Assembly: GCF_019399895.1 (NCBI RefSeq)
Contig: NC_091864.1
Span: 11,448,001-11,512,000 of the forward strand
Direction of reading: 5' to 3'
DNA length: 64,000 bases
DNA from: Cardiocondyla obscurior
Lineage: Eukaryota > Arthropoda > Insecta > Hymenoptera > Formicidae
Shown piece by piece: positions 20,570 to 34,660 of the stretch. Position 1 is the first letter of the stretch. Each line of letters begins with the position of its first letter. The notes beneath the pieces were generated by a model. That model did not search any database. It was given only the letters and a program-made list of their open reading frames with translations, and was not told the DNA's origin. A program made the translations under genes and the position numbers.

Positions 20570-23500
20570 ACGTTTATTTTACCGTCGATATCGATAGAAC
20601 ATTACAGAGCACATACATGCATTATATTTTAATTAATGAAACATGAATATTACGTTTGATTCCTATCGAGGAAAAAAAAAAGAAAAAAATTTGCGTGCAC
20701 TTGTCGTGATTGCACAAAGGGGATTTCAAAAGTGAATTGCGTCGAGCTGACGTAATTAGCGAGTCAAGTTCGGCGGGATTCCGCTTTCAGGGTTCAACGA
20801 TACTGTCTGTCAGATCGCGGGCGTGTTGTTTATGACGTTACGTTGTTGCTAGGTTGCATTTCTAAAGTTTCGCATACGCACGTATACGCTCAAGTAGCTC
20901 GATCGAACTAATTTCTTCTGCTCCAATTCTCTCCTCCGAAAGATAGAATGAAAATTTTTGGCCACCGTCGCGATCGCAGTTTCTATAATTACTTCAATTA
21001 ATTCACCGTGAATCGCTCTATGCGAAATTAATTAGCTCGACGGTGTAAAGAGGGATCTTGAAGTCCAAAGTTCCGAACATCGAACGTCTTCGCAAGTGTC
21101 AAGCTGAGATTTCGTAGAAACGGGACGCATTTGAAAATTAATCGGATTACACAAATAAGAGGGTGGTTTTATTATTTACCTGCCGGCATAAGTTTTACCG
21201 GGAAACAGAAAATTCGTCAAAGCTCCTTCAGTCGCACGCGAGTCGATCGCTGCTGGCTTCGCTCACTTTATTATTTTTTTTTTTTTTCGCCGAGAGAGAA
21301 ATGGCTTTCGATGAATCGATCTTCGATAACAAGGTAATGCCCTCATGTGTCAGACTCGTCTGGCAGTTTAAGATTCATAGACAAGCGTTTTTCGTGGGTT
21401 ACGTGTGGATTTACGAATTTTGGGAAATGGGGCGCGCAAGGGAACTTTGACCGTGGAAAGCGTCGGAAGACGGTTTGCGCATCCGACCGTTCCTGAATTT
21501 AACAGTTTACGGATGTGTGCTAGGCGATGCGTGTTTAAACGCGGGTAAGCGCGTAAACCGCTGAATCACGAACAAAGGGTAATAGTGCTCGTAGCTAGGA
21601 TATTAACAGGGTCCTTGGGCCGATTCAATTTACCGCGGGGCGTGTTGTCCAAAATTAGATCTTCCTAGCACCGACGCGCCGATCCTTGGGTTGGTGCCCT
21701 TTGTGCCGGTTCTCGTTTCCGTCCACCGGCGCCTTCGCCTTGCGGCGGCCGCGAGGACACCGGACATCAGCCACGGGCGGGCGTAAACAAGTGTACACAC
21801 GTCGGAACTTACACCCACACGACGGACCGGCCCGCCCGTGTATCCGTTAGTCCGCACCTTCGCCACGAGCTGGGCGAAGTATCAACAGGTGCTGTCAGTC
21901 GGTTGTTTCGCTTAATCGGTTTCTATTCTGCCCGAGACTTCTAAGCTCGGCTTGGCAATTCGTGACACTCCCCCGGGGGGGAAATCTTAGACGTTCTCGT
22001 TCTACGCCATTTACGTAGCCCGACTCGATCGCGCGCGAGCCCGTTAAGGCTACAAATCGCGCTTAACCGATTACGTGGAAAAGCAGCCCCCGGAATTGCG
22101 GTCGTGCTTCGAGTGCGGCGACGTAGTAATTGTCACGGTATATACGATGTAATTTGGCGTCCGAGTTATTTTCCGCAATTTTGAGTCCCCGGGCGGATAA
22201 AGCTAATAAATCCGATCGGAATCCCCCGTATTGTGAGAGTTATTCGTTTTGGAAGGGGCAGCTTTAACTATCGTCTGTCGATTTCGTTTTCGCATTTCTT
22301 TCCTTTTCGTATACGTCGATTTGGACGCTCTTCCGCGGCGTGTACTGCCAAGCCAATTTTATACCGCTCGATTCACATGTAATTGAAGATACGTCTCCAC
22401 TCCAAAATGAAATAACAGAGCGCGTCGTAAGCGGTCGGCAATGAGATAAGTTTGGCGTTCATTTCGCTCGCCAGCGCCAAAGCCCATTCCGAGATTGAAT
22501 CCCAGCAAAACTGACTGCGTCACGGTGTTATAATTAATTTATAATACCTCTAATTGCACGCGCCATGTCGGATGTGGCTGTCCCGGCATTTAATTTGCTC
22601 GCTAATTAAACAGGCTACGTCGCGCCCAGTGTTCAGGTCTAGCGACCGTTCCGCGCGCACTCGCTCGCCCTTCTCGCTTCTTCCTCGCGGTGCTACGCTC
22701 TAAATTACTTCTCGAAAAAGCCTGATGTAACGGCGGGAGGTGCATGTGCAATGACCGCGCTCGACTCCACGGCTGTGTACAAAAACGGTGCTGTAGACAC
22801 GAACGGAAAGATGAGGCGCGCGCGGCGATCGAAAAAAGTTGCGGAATAATTTTTACCCGCTCCCCTCCCCCTCCCTCCTTCTCTCTGCGGCACGCCACCC
22901 TTGTTGCAAATACAACCCGCGCTAGTCTTTCTTATTTAGCTCGAGTCTCATGAATATTTCTCATTTCTGTCGACAAGATTACGTAAAAGCGATTCCGTCT
23001 TATATCGCCGCGGATATGCTGTTGCTGCTCGTCGCTGTCACGTTTTCTCACACCTGCAGTCCATTACATCTTCCGATGATTCGTGAGGCATTCCGATTCC
23101 GTGCTTTCACCGCTACGTGTCCGGCATAGCTCTCGAGGTGAGACGCAATATGTTGGTAAAATTGCAGTCGCCTGAGCGTTAACGTCGAACCGCAAGCTGG
23201 GTGCAGTTTCTGACGACCTGGCGGTCTATTCCGAGCTATTCGCCCTTAAAATGCGCCACTTAAAACGCAACTCCACGATGAGAAAGACTTTATCGGGTAT
23301 AATGTGAGCGCGCGTAATATGAATGCATTTTATCGCGTCACATATAAATGATCTGCATTAGCGTGCGTTTTTTGCACGCGGGCGCGAAGGGCGGATCGCC
23401 CAAGCGCCCTCGGGTCCGCTATCGCAATTGCCGTTGTACCGGGGAGTGTAATCATTTCATACGACGCGTAATCATTTTACGAGCGCTATTAGCACATTAT

Positions 23501-26500
23501 GCAATTATTACGGAAGTCCGGATACGAGCGACCGCGCGCAACGCCGGGGATGATTATCGACAGACAGGTAACGATATGTTGATGGGCCATTGCCGACAGC
23601 ACTGCCCGATAATATAGCGATATAGAAGTACGCGCGCGCGCGGGATCAGTTATATATTTCGGTAGGACAATTGGCATGTAAAACGGTAGCCGCACGCCAT
23701 TATTGCGTTGTACTTACAAAATCAAGTAGAACTTCATTTCAAGCGCACTCAGCTCGCCGACATTGTATACGAGCTTGTATACGCTCATGGCCTAATCCAT
23801 TAACATACGCATCGATTTATCGTTCCCCGAAATAGAAATGGCGGATTGATGCAAATTCGTACGCTCACCCGTGCGGCCCCCGCGTGTAACGGATTTTAAA
23901 CGCAACCCTTTTTCGCCATCAATCACGTCCTTTTCCCCCCCGAATATCGCGCTCATTGTACTTTATTTTAAACCGCTGTGAAATTAACAGCGCAAGACAG
24001 GCGTGCAATTTGAAACGGGTATATCGCGCAGTAAATACTTTAAACGCGGAAACGGGAAGTGAATCCCGGGGTTGTGAAAATTCATGTGAAATAAGAAAAA
24101 AAAAAAAAAAGAAAAATAGCATCAGTAACTCGCGGCGCGTTCGGCCGAAGGAGGGAAATCGATGGTAAATCGGTGAAGCGTGACGTGTCTCGGAAAAATG
24201 ATGAAGTATTTAATATAAAGTTAATGTAGCTCGTGAGAATCGGAGATTTGATTGATGCCCGCCACCAATCAGTCTTGTACCTATCTTGGGTAAAATGTGC
24301 AGTTATTGATTTTGCTCAGTTCTAAAAGTTTATCACGATTAGTAAATCGCGCGAGGCAGTATTCATGTAGCTGCACGGTTTGAAATTAGACATTTCCGCG
24401 GTAAGAAATATACGTCGTACGTGAATCGCCGATAAGTAAACGTACGCTCGGCGAAATTCCATTTTCTATGCCGTCGTGGGTGCTGCTTGTTCTTTTCGAG
24501 GCGCGTTTAAGGAAAGATATCGCTGGAGGTGGAGAAATGAGCGTCGGTGAAGCCGCCGTAGATCGCGTCGTCGCATAAACTTTCGGCACGTTGAATTTTA
24601 TATTTCGATATATAGGTTCATTTGTTCGCCGGCACGGTGAAATCTGCCACCGATGTGGCGGCATGAAGGGTGCCTGACATCACAGTTATTGCATAATTAT
24701 GCAAATTACGAGCCCCCGCCGACCCGCGATCGCGAGGCTGTTTCGATTGGCGCAAAAGTATTTGATAGATTTGAATACCCTGCGGGGCGAAAATATGAAA
24801 CGGGCTAAATCAAATTTATCCTCTTTCGAGTTGCAACATTACCTGTCACATCCCGGGAGCGCGATGTGCAGCTTGCCGCGGCGTACGAATCAAAATGCGT
24901 CATATCCATAGAGCGATAGACCATCGAGTATCAGTACACTTTGTCGGCATTTAATTTCAGCGGTCTTCAAAGCCCCGCCGCTTGATATTGCTCTCTTCGC
25001 TTTTTACAAATGGCTAAATCTCACTAAATATTTCACGTATGCAACCGAAAGAGTGACAAACGATCCTTGGACTCGTGTTTTCAGTCGGTTTGCCTAACAG
25101 AACATTTTTGTGTTAATAACAAGAAAAGTAAAAAAAAAAATTTTACGGACAGGAAAGTTCAGTAATATATCTCCTTTTGTCGCACGTTGAATGTTTAACT
25201 ATTCCTAAACGGTCTTTCAAATAAATAATCGACACCGTTTCTCGATTATGGTAATTGCCATCTATTATGAATCTAATCGATCTATTATGCATTCTCGTTG
25301 CATTTGGCCGGGAGATTAACGCGGTATCTAATGATGCGCTTGATAGCCATTGCGGGAAACGATCGTGAAAACCGCGTGTACATCCGCGACGGGCATCGCC
25401 CGTGTCGGCGTCCGTGTTTTACGAAGTCGTGAAAGCAAGCACGGGCTCTCACGCGTGGAGAACGAGTGGAAAACTCGACGGTGTGGGTCGACGATGGTGC
25501 CGCAAAGCGGGGAGTCATCCGCGCAAGGGTTGCACAGAGGGTGGATGCGTCGGCGTATTGCGCCGTAGCTTTTGCCGCGGCGCCTGGCAGTCCATTGGCG
25601 AAGCCCTAACGAGCAGCGGGCGAGAGCGGAGCATTCCCACGAAAAGATTCATAAGAACTCGAGCGGGCGAAAGTGGACGTGCTTTTTTTTTTCGCGCGTG
25701 TATCGGTACGCTGTATAAGTTTTCTTTTTTTTTTCATATATATAAAAAAAATAAAATAAAAAATAAAAAGTTGCTTTAGTTTGACCGCTGGTCGCGTAGC
25801 CGGTTTTGCATTTTTCCTTTTTTATGTCGTGCCGACGGTAAATAAACATTATCTTGGTGCGAGCTTAAGGCGGCACTGTGAAGTGACTCGCGGAGAGCCG
25901 GGCAAATATTTTGAAAAAACGGTGCACCCGGATGGATCCCCAATGAACGAGCACCGTGATATTTTAGTGCTTCGAACCTCGAGCCTGCTGGCGACATGTG
26001 ATCGTGCACGGGAGGGAAAGAGAACGGGAGAACGGAGAAGATAAACCGCGCGTGAGTTACACGCGTCTCTTCGGATCAATCGCCGCCGCGCATTCCGGTT
26101 GCTGCGACTCGCGGAGTGATCGTTAGAAAATCGAAGACGCGCGGTAGGCGCCGAGGATCGCTTTCTCATTTTCTGTCCTCGCTCAGGCGGGCGTAACGAT
26201 TGCGACACGGGTCATTAAGTTTTAAGGGAGGTGACAGAAGGGCGTTAAACAGTTAAAGAATTTCTTCACGCCGTTCTCGCGTAATTCCAACGAGTTTATT
26301 ACTTTAATCGCAGCTCCGAGCTTACGCCTGATGGATTTCCTTTTTTTTTTCTCTTCCCTTTTTTTTTCCCCTTTTCCTGCAAAATCTGACACGCGATAAC
26401 GCGTCATATTCATCACGCGCAATATGAATTGCAAAATTGGACGAAATTATTAATGTAACTTATCGCGAAAAGATTTATAACGCGAGAATAAATGGGCGAA

Positions 26501-27920
26501 AGATGATCAGTCATCGTGATTGAAATTTCCGCGGCGACGAAACATGCGAGTTCTCCTTTCGCCGTGTGACATCGCGCACGTAATCTTACCGCATCGCGTC
26601 ATGTTGTTAGTTTCGGATTAAAAACTATACGCCGGTCATCGTAAAAGTAGGGCACGTCCGGTCCCGCCCTTCGAGGCATTACCTGATCCGGACCGAAGGA
26701 CAAAGAGAGGAGACAAGCGCGAAGGGAAAAAAAAAAAAAAAAAAAAAAAGAAAAGCCGTACACGAAATTACGCGCCAGAGAAAAAAGGGTCGTATGAGCT
26801 TCATGACGTGATTCGCGCCATCGATTTCGCGATGGAATTGACATTACGAATGCAGAATTTTTTTACGCCAGACGACGATAGATTTTTTACGGCTTTCACC
26901 GAGGGCTGTGATTTTTTTATGAGAAGCAATAGAAATCGATTTGTTATTTAAATCCCGCGTGATTATCAAATATTACCGAAGACGCGTGTAGATATTTGGA
27001 GTTTTACTTGATTGACGAAGCCCACCGCATCGAGCATTTTTACATTTTTCATAATATTTAATTCAACGCAATTTGATTCGGGTCAGATCCGACAACAATT
27101 AGCTCAGAGTTGCAGTAAGTTTGTACAGCGTCGATATTACAAACAACAGTTTATGCAGGAGCTCTCTCGGAGCGCTCGACGCGCTTCCGGGGCCGTTCGA
27201 AACGCGAGCAGAGGACCCACTTACGTAACCGAATGGGATGGAGAAATTTCTTTTCTGTTTGTTATTTTCGGCTCTCTTTTTTAAACACGTTCTGCAAATA
27301 CCGGAACACGTGCGCGTGCAGTCTGCAGCCTCCGCTTTTACGTTCAATAATACGCGAGGCGGCAAACTGGCAAACAGATCCGTTCCCTTTTACAACAGCT
27401 TCCGTGCAAGAACGTAACAATTTGCTCGATAAATTTAGCGGACGGTCACGCGTCAAGAAATTCTCACTCCCCCCGTTTCCGGCCGGCCAACGTACACGTT
27501 CGCGAAATTGCAGGTCGGTGGTGCGCAGGAATTGTTTCGACACATCGTGAGCTGTGATTCCACACGAATTACTCCCGGTCGAGCGATACCGTGGCGATCC
27601 AGCCCTCGCAGATGTACCGCGGCGTTCAACAGGATACGCGTTCTCCGATCGACCGTGGATGACCATTACAACTTGGAGCAGTATTCCGAAATGCTCGCGC
27701 GAATTGATTCCGCCTTGCGACGACGGCGAGCGTTTCACACGGCTGAATCGTAAGTGCGAATCCGGAGGAAGTAGATAATCGTACGATTTAACCGTTTAAG
27801 CGACGGTGACGGGGGGAATGTGGGGGCGGGAAAAATCAACCGTGTTAGCCTTCGACTGCGAGACTATTGGTGGCGGAAAATGTCAATGAGAGGGCGAGCT
27901 GTGACTTTCGACAGATCTGG
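20570..27920. other. Long CpG-rich non-coding stretch
   Basis: No splice-supported coding exon was found. The sequence is GC-richer than the flanks, with many CpG and CGCG, and stop codons are rare in several frames, so open frames of 60-158 codons arise on both strands by chance. Notable items are a perfect GC palindrome near 21970-21982 and an A-run at about 26729-26749. Probably intronic or upstream regulatory sequence of the Dpr-family gene. Confidence 0.45.
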
Positions 27921-27924
27921 TATC

Positions 27925-28053
27925 AGTGGAGTTGCGTGAGGAGAGGACTACGCGGCGAGAAAGTACGTGGGAAAGAAATACATAGCGAAGGGAAAAGATA
28001 ATAGACGGGAAACTCGTGAGGCAACGACGTAGGGCGCCGCCGTACGAAGAGAA
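27925..28053 (+). promoter_or_regulatory. Candidate transcription start and 5' exon
   Basis: An arthropod-type initiator TATCAGT (A at 27925) is followed by a purine-rich, ATG-poor leader and a strong donor GAA|GTAAGTAC at 28054. The combination resembles a first non-coding exon. No TATA box or clear DPE was seen. It could feed the Dpr-family gene acceptor at 51130. Confidence 0.25.
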
Positions 28054-31000
28054 GTAAGTACACGAGTCGATCGATCGATAATTATCATGCCCGTACGCGT
28101 AGTTTATTAGCGCGTTTGTGTTCCCTCCGCGCGAATCGATACCACTGATTTACATATTTTCCGATAACGCCGCATACTTCAATGCGGCGCGTTAGAGGTG
28201 TAATCGCATGTAATTATCGTGCGTGCGTGTAACGAGCACGGGGGACTATTTCCTGATCGCCTCGGTGCTTTTAATTTGCGCTCGATTTAAGGCTACGTTT
28301 CGACACGTTTTAATTTAATCCGCCGTCGGCCGATTATTCGTCAGTACACTGATCCGATGAGAGCTGCGCATACTATTCCGCTCGTTAATTATTTCCCCGC
28401 TGTTACTTATTTAAAACGCGATACTTCATCGCGCCGCCTATTCCGCTTTCAGATGCGAATAGTAAATAGTTTAACAATTTAATAGTAAACAGTTTGTTGT
28501 AAATTGTTATCGAGTTAGAGAAAACTTCATTAAATATATCATTTCGATATTCAATTAAATGTAATTCCAAATGTATCGAATGTAATTCCGATGTATAATT
28601 AAATTCCGATAATTCACGTATTACACTCGTACACTTCGAGATAAATTGCAACCGGGGTAAAAATTGGCAAATTGGCCAAGCTGAATATCTCGCCTTATAG
28701 CACGTAATGACAGTTTCCTTATATTACCGGCTCGTGTTGCTAATAAACGATAAAATATTCGTCCCTCGCGCGCAGTTGCGAGATATAAAATATGACGCGA
28801 TCGCGATTCTACAACGAGAGGCGTCTGTTGAAATAAGTCCGCACTTCGGCGGACCTCCGGCTTTATCGCTCATCCCAATTTTCATTACAATCCTCTTTCT
28901 CGTAGAAAACATTTTAACGCGGAAACTAAGACGAGATATCCCGGTATAATATCTCGCGATTTGCATTTTCACGCTCGCGGCCGTCTCTACATTAGGGGAG
29001 GAAACACTTTTCTATCTGCATTAATAAACGAGATTTGTGAGGGCCATTCGTTTCGGCGGCACGAAGCGTATAATAACGCCGACGGTATCGCGAACAGATT
29101 GAATTTATTCATTGCGTATAACCGTTGCACAATTGTTTCTTTATGCGGCTGATAGAGTGGATGCGTCTGCGGCGCGCGCGGCGGCCGCAAACGAATGCCG
29201 GCGAATCGAGCGGCGAATCTCGAGCGATCGACTTACTTCTCCTCGTGAACATTCTCGCGACTGCATTTTCGGATAATTAGGCGGGAATTACGTACGGTCC
29301 TATTTCGCGGAGGGAGATGGGGTGTCAGATAAATGCCTGTATTATAATACGGTCGTTACGTACGTACGTGACGCGCGCCAGACCAACTTGTATGCGCGGG
29401 ATGCCACGCTTGTGCGCCACGTAAGGTGAAAACGGGTCAAGAGGATCCCGTCATAAGAAAGTTAATACCGCATATGTCGCAGCTTGCTGAGCGTGGCGGC
29501 AAGAACGGGCCACTTTTAAATGATAAATTACTTCTAATGGCGTCAGTTTGCTGGCTGGCGCGAACTTTGATGAGTTTTTATCCGCGGGGTGCGTCTGCCG
29601 CTCCTCGAGGAGCCTGCGTCTTACGTCCGCCTAATCTCGGCAAGCTTAATCTCCGTGACGGCCAATTTTTGTCGCGCCCAATCTTCGTTGATCGACACGT
29701 CGAATTTGAGCGGACGAATTCATTTACGCCGATTTCGTTTTTCCCCTCCCCGCATTTTGCATTTGCGCACGCTAACGCCGGATGTTTCCCCGAACGTCCC
29801 CAGATGTAGCGTTAATTTAAAGATCTCCGCTAACATTAACGGCTTCCTCAACAATGAATTGCCATTCGTGTTCTCTCAACGAATGAATCCCGTTGACGAT
29901 GCGCGCTACAGGATTCCCTTAACCCGATTTACATCGGGGTGGCTTAATTGGAGAAGCGGGAAACGGTTACTAGTTCTATCGTTCTATACTAAATTCCAAT
30001 CAACGTAGCGACGGCATTCTCATGGTTGCCCGCCGCGGCGATTTCATTCTAATCATCGCCTTACCTTTGGTAACACGGAACGTTATTCTGGCCGATTATT
30101 TCGCATTTTGCAACAGCGCAGCCGCGTTTCCAATATACATCGATATACGCGGGGTGATATTTCGCTAGACGCGATACATGTCGTGGCACGCCTTGCGGCA
30201 ATATTTGCACTTTAACGTTCCGGACGATTATAGTAATTGTATCGCGACGTTATCAGTAATAATATTCTCGATGCATACGACAGGAAATTGTGTTCTCTGA
30301 AATTGATAAACGTCAGGGAAATTGATTAGCTGTTTAATTAATTGAGGTACTCGATTGTAGGCAGCCAGTCGACGCGGAATAAAAGACTTACGAACGTAAG
30401 GAAATGTGGACGGCGTAACAACGAGACGTAGCGATATATGTATTAATCGGGACTAAAGAAATATTAATTCCTTTTTAGCACGTTATATATTTCAACCCCG
30501 TTGTATATCCGCGAAAGTTGGGCGGGACGAGGCGAAACAAGTAGCAAGTAGCGTACAAGAAATAAGTGGCATTAAGACAACTAATTAAATATTTTATGGC
30601 AGAGTAGTAACAACTTTACCAGTAAATCTTGCGGGGGAGAGAAATCGCACGGCCTTCCCGAGGAAGGGCTTCCCCGCGTTACAGGGCTATAATATAAATT
30701 GCAAAGTGTTCGCGCAGCTATCTCGTGCAGCGACTTGCCGCCAGAAGGTATAGCCGAGCACTCGGGACGGATTTTCGTCGATGTTTCCTGTTATTATTGC
30801 CGATTTAATGCAGTGATTTCTGTAATCCGTCTCTTCCTCCTTTCTCCGCTATTTGAAATACATGGACGTTCCTCATCGTGGATTTGATACTCACAACTCG
30901 TCGGAATTACCCGAACACGATACGACTTTTCAGGTGCTCACGGCTTTATGTGTGCTCAGCGATCGCGCGATAGATATACCGCGCGAATCCTACGTAAGGG

Positions 31001-34000
31001 AGGCTTATTACCCTCGGTACCGTCGATTTATTCGCCAGGAAATATGTATACGATCTACGTCTGGTTATCTTCTCTCCCACGTTGGCCGTAACCTGGGCCG
31101 CACTGAATGTAAGCCGCATTGCCGGCGACAGCTTGATCGCTCCTTAAATTACTTTCCACGCCCGCGAGCATTGCTCGTGGCGGTGAAACGTTTATACTTG
31201 TCTTCATTGTTCCTCCCGTCCGCCCGCGACATTCTGGGAGGCAAGGCGCAATCCCCGCGCACTCGTTTAACTCGCTGCTGTTTACTGCAAACGCGAGATT
31301 GTCATCGCCCCCTTTCATAATGGTTCACAACGAATATTTAGTATTAGGCAGGCGTAATACAGGGGATGGCGCGCACGTGTACGGACTACATCTTGACTAA
31401 CGACTTCTTTCTAGAGAGAGCCGTCTTCCCCTCGTTTCACCTTACCCCTTCATCGTCGCCTTTTCCCCACATCCTCTCCTGTATTCCGCGTCGCGATACG
31501 CTGCAAGCGTTACGAATTCTCTCTCTTCGCTACGGCGCGGGCTTCTACCCTCGATACGCTCGTAAGTTGCTACGAAATGTCGTCTTGGGGCGAAAGTTCG
31601 CAGCCGCTGTAATTGAGCCGCCATATCGCGCACAGCTATCGACCGCGAATCCAGGATTGCTACGTTATACCTTTGAGAGTGATTTCCCGTGGATGTCGGG
31701 GCGCAGTCGCTGCCACTTGCGGTATTCGCATGTAGCCTACTTATGTTCTGGCGAAACGCGAATCGAGCCAGCGGCCGGAATGGCACCGCAACGATACGGG
31801 ATAACGGGATATAATAATATAGGTAGGTACGTTTAACGTGATAGCGTTTCCGCAAGATATAACTGCGAATGATTGTTATCTCAGACCGCGCGGGCGTACA
31901 ACGATAATTTTTTTAAGCAATCTAACGGAAGGGGTTGAGGCGACCGAACAAATACAATTAATCAGCTGTTTCTCCCGCGTCTTTCCGATAATGCTTACGC
32001 CGCATTCGGTACTTTACAATAGCATTCCGAGCGCTCGCTCGAAATCTTACGTTTCTCAATAGAAGTCGGCTGGGTCAATATATCGAACGTAGGAAGCATT
32101 TCGAATGCTTATTCCCGTCGTACCGATTCGATTATGTTAGTTCTCAGGGGATCCGTCTCCCGACTCTCCCTTCTCCTCTGAAGTTCTTTCGGATGCTCGT
32201 TCTAAGAGGATTAGGAAGCGTTCTCGAATGCGTCGCAATCTACTCTTGATTTCTTGTAATTTAATATTATTAGATCGAGAGAGTGGGGCGAGAGAAGGAG
32301 AGGAAAGGGGAAAAGGGTGCCGTCAGTTCTGTCGATGTTCAAAGAAAACGAAAAAGTCTCATATCGTCGAGTCTCGTCGTATGCATAGCCGGCTTATTTT
32401 ACGGGATGCTCTAGCGATTGAGCTATTTTACGATGTATCGAATAAGGATTATACGATATAAAATTTTATCCTAGGAGTAAGGTAGAAAATACGCTCGACA
32501 TTCGTGTGCGAGCTCGCAGAAAAATAATTCCCGTATCATTCGCTCTTACAATGTTCGATGTGAAAAAAAAATAAAGAAAAGGAAGCGCCGGCATGAGCCG
32601 TTAGTCAAGAAAATTCGAAATAAATTTACAGTCGAGAGAAATGAAGGGGGGAGGGAGGGGGAGAGAGAGACGGAAGGAAGTGATGAGAGAACCCGCATAA
32701 AATCGCGTTTGATCAAGAAGCTTATCGCCGAATAAATTTTATACTCGATACGATTTCTTATACAACGAACTTTGCGGAAGAATCTAAAGTAGAGTTATAT
32801 ATTAACAATGTCCTCGGTCGTATTACATTCTAGCTCGTACAAAAGCGCAAGTTGACTCCCCTCGTTACACTGGTAAAGCCATTAAATTTACATAAAAATG
32901 TACCCCCGTCTGAGATCGGGCCATTCGGTGTGGGCGCGAGGTCGAAGAGACGAAGTTTATCTGGGGCCACGGCTTTATACCGTCAGATTAAGGAGTTCGA
33001 GTTTAACTTTTAGCCCGAGATTAACTGCTAACCGATGCGTTAGTGTGCGTACAATTCACGAATAACTACAGAGACGGCAGATTTCTCACATCTCCTGTGT
33101 TAATGGCAAGGATAATTGTGTAACAGCCGATTTCGCGTTAAAGTAATTTCGACGGTGCAATTATTACGTCGTAATTTGACAAATATGAAGGAGTCGGATT
33201 AAAAAAAAAGAAAAGATAAGACATTCTTGACCCACGAATTTTTACTTCTATTTTTTCCACCTCCCCCCCCCCTTTTTCGATAGTTTTTACTCGATTTTGT
33301 CAAATTTATTTAAAACAGAAACAGGCAGTTTATTATACGAGCATACTTAATTTTGTACGATTAGATAAAAATTAATGAACAAGAACTATAAATTTTCAAA
33401 GTTTCTTCCCCCGATACTACCTTTCGATGCAAAGAGCCATTATCCATTACCCCCCATGCCGTCGTTAATGACAATATAGAGGATACTCGCGGCGATTCGT
33501 ATTTTCACTTCTTTTCCGGCTCGTTCCGGCAGTAGAACGGAAGAAGAGAAAAAGAAAATGGTATATCCGAATCTCGGGTCCCAGAGACCCATTAACGCGC
33601 CAAGGGAGAAACTTTCCACGCGAATAATGCAAATTATCCTCGAAACGCCCGAAGGTAGTCGCACGTCGCACTTTGTCTCCCCTTCCGCTGGTGCCTTTCT
33701 TTCTCTTGGTTCAAGCCTTGTAACCAGCACTCTCTATCTCGCAACACTCCGTTCTTCTTTGCCCTCTTTACCTTCTCGTTCGCTTGCACTTGCCCTTCTC
33801 CTCATTTCCTACTCCCTTCGTGCGAGATTTAATCGTTCGCACGAAAGTCCGACCTCGCGACCGAAACGAGTTAATCCGTTTACGTTAATGCGAGTAAGAA
33901 CGCGTAAAATCTGCTTTGAGAGCCGAACCTGTGCCTCCCCGGCGGATATCGGCTATTACTCGATGTCAACAATTTTTTATTTTACGTTTCTTCTTTTTTC

Positions 34001-34150
34001 GAAGAAAAAGAAAAGGATAAGTAAATTAATTTATTAACAAAATTCTTTTTTTTTTATATTTTTTCCGCGTTAAATATAAATTTTCTACCCGAATTGCTTA
34101 TATGTATTCAAAGAAAGAAGACAATAATTAATATAATCCCGCGGTTGTCG
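28054..34150. other. CpG-rich non-coding stretch
   Basis: No supported gene. It includes short imperfect repeats of a GTAATTCC-containing unit at about 28558-28612 and a G-rich purine tract at about 32644-32668. Open frames up to about 159 codons lack splice signals and protein-like composition. Confidence 0.4.
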
Positions 34151-34167
34151 TAGATCGCGTCGTGGTC

Positions 34168-34311
34168 AGCTGACTGAGCCGGACGATGCCCTCGCACCGC
34201 GCGCGCGAGACACGCATACGGCCCGCTGCTCGGTCGCTGGCAGAGGCCCGAGAATAGGGATAGCGTGGAGAGTAGGTTACCAGTGCATTAACTATCCTAC
34301 CTCAACTATCT
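34168..34311 (+). promoter_or_regulatory. Candidate transcription start and 5' exon
   Basis: A CpG-dense island at about 34140-34380 lies in AT-rich surroundings. An initiator-like GGTCAGC (A at 34168) is followed by a leader that ends at a strong donor (TATCT|GTGAGTC, GT at 34312). It may be an alternative first exon of the Dpr-family gene. No coding frame. Confidence 0.25.
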
Positions 34312-34577
34312 GTGAGTCGGGGCATCGTGCTCGAACGGGACGGTCCGAACACCGCGCGCGAGCCGCAATACCGCTCTATTGGCTTTTGCTTCTCGCTACG
34401 TAACCATAATTTGTTGTTGAAAATTATTAAATATAAAATCGTTTATTTCTTTTTTACATAGACGAAATAAGAGTAAACGTCTCGCGCGAAGCGGCGCTGT
34501 GTAACGTCTAGTCGAGTAATAAAATTTTCATTTTTTAATTTTAATATGCGTCACTTATCCTATTATTAGTTTTCGTA

Positions 34578-34582
<5 letters not shown>

Positions 34583-34629
<47 letters not shown>
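34583..34629. repeat. (TA)n microsatellite
   Basis: About 23 uninterrupted TA units, followed by imperfect TATATAC/GTATATG copies to about 34660. Confidence 0.95.
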
Positions 34630-34636
<7 letters not shown>

Positions 34637-34660
34637 CATAGGTATATATGTATATGTATA

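Noticed and set aside
27262..27738. 158-codon minus-strand frame
   Set aside because: CpG-rich sequence with Arg/Ser-heavy composition, no splice signals and no recognisable motif.
31366..31836. 156-codon plus-strand frame
   Set aside because: Overlaps an equally long frame on the other strand, has low-complexity composition and no splice support.
33558..34037. 159-codon plus-strand frame
   Set aside because: Driven by a pyrimidine-rich tract giving Leu/Ser runs; no motif and no conserved-looking start.
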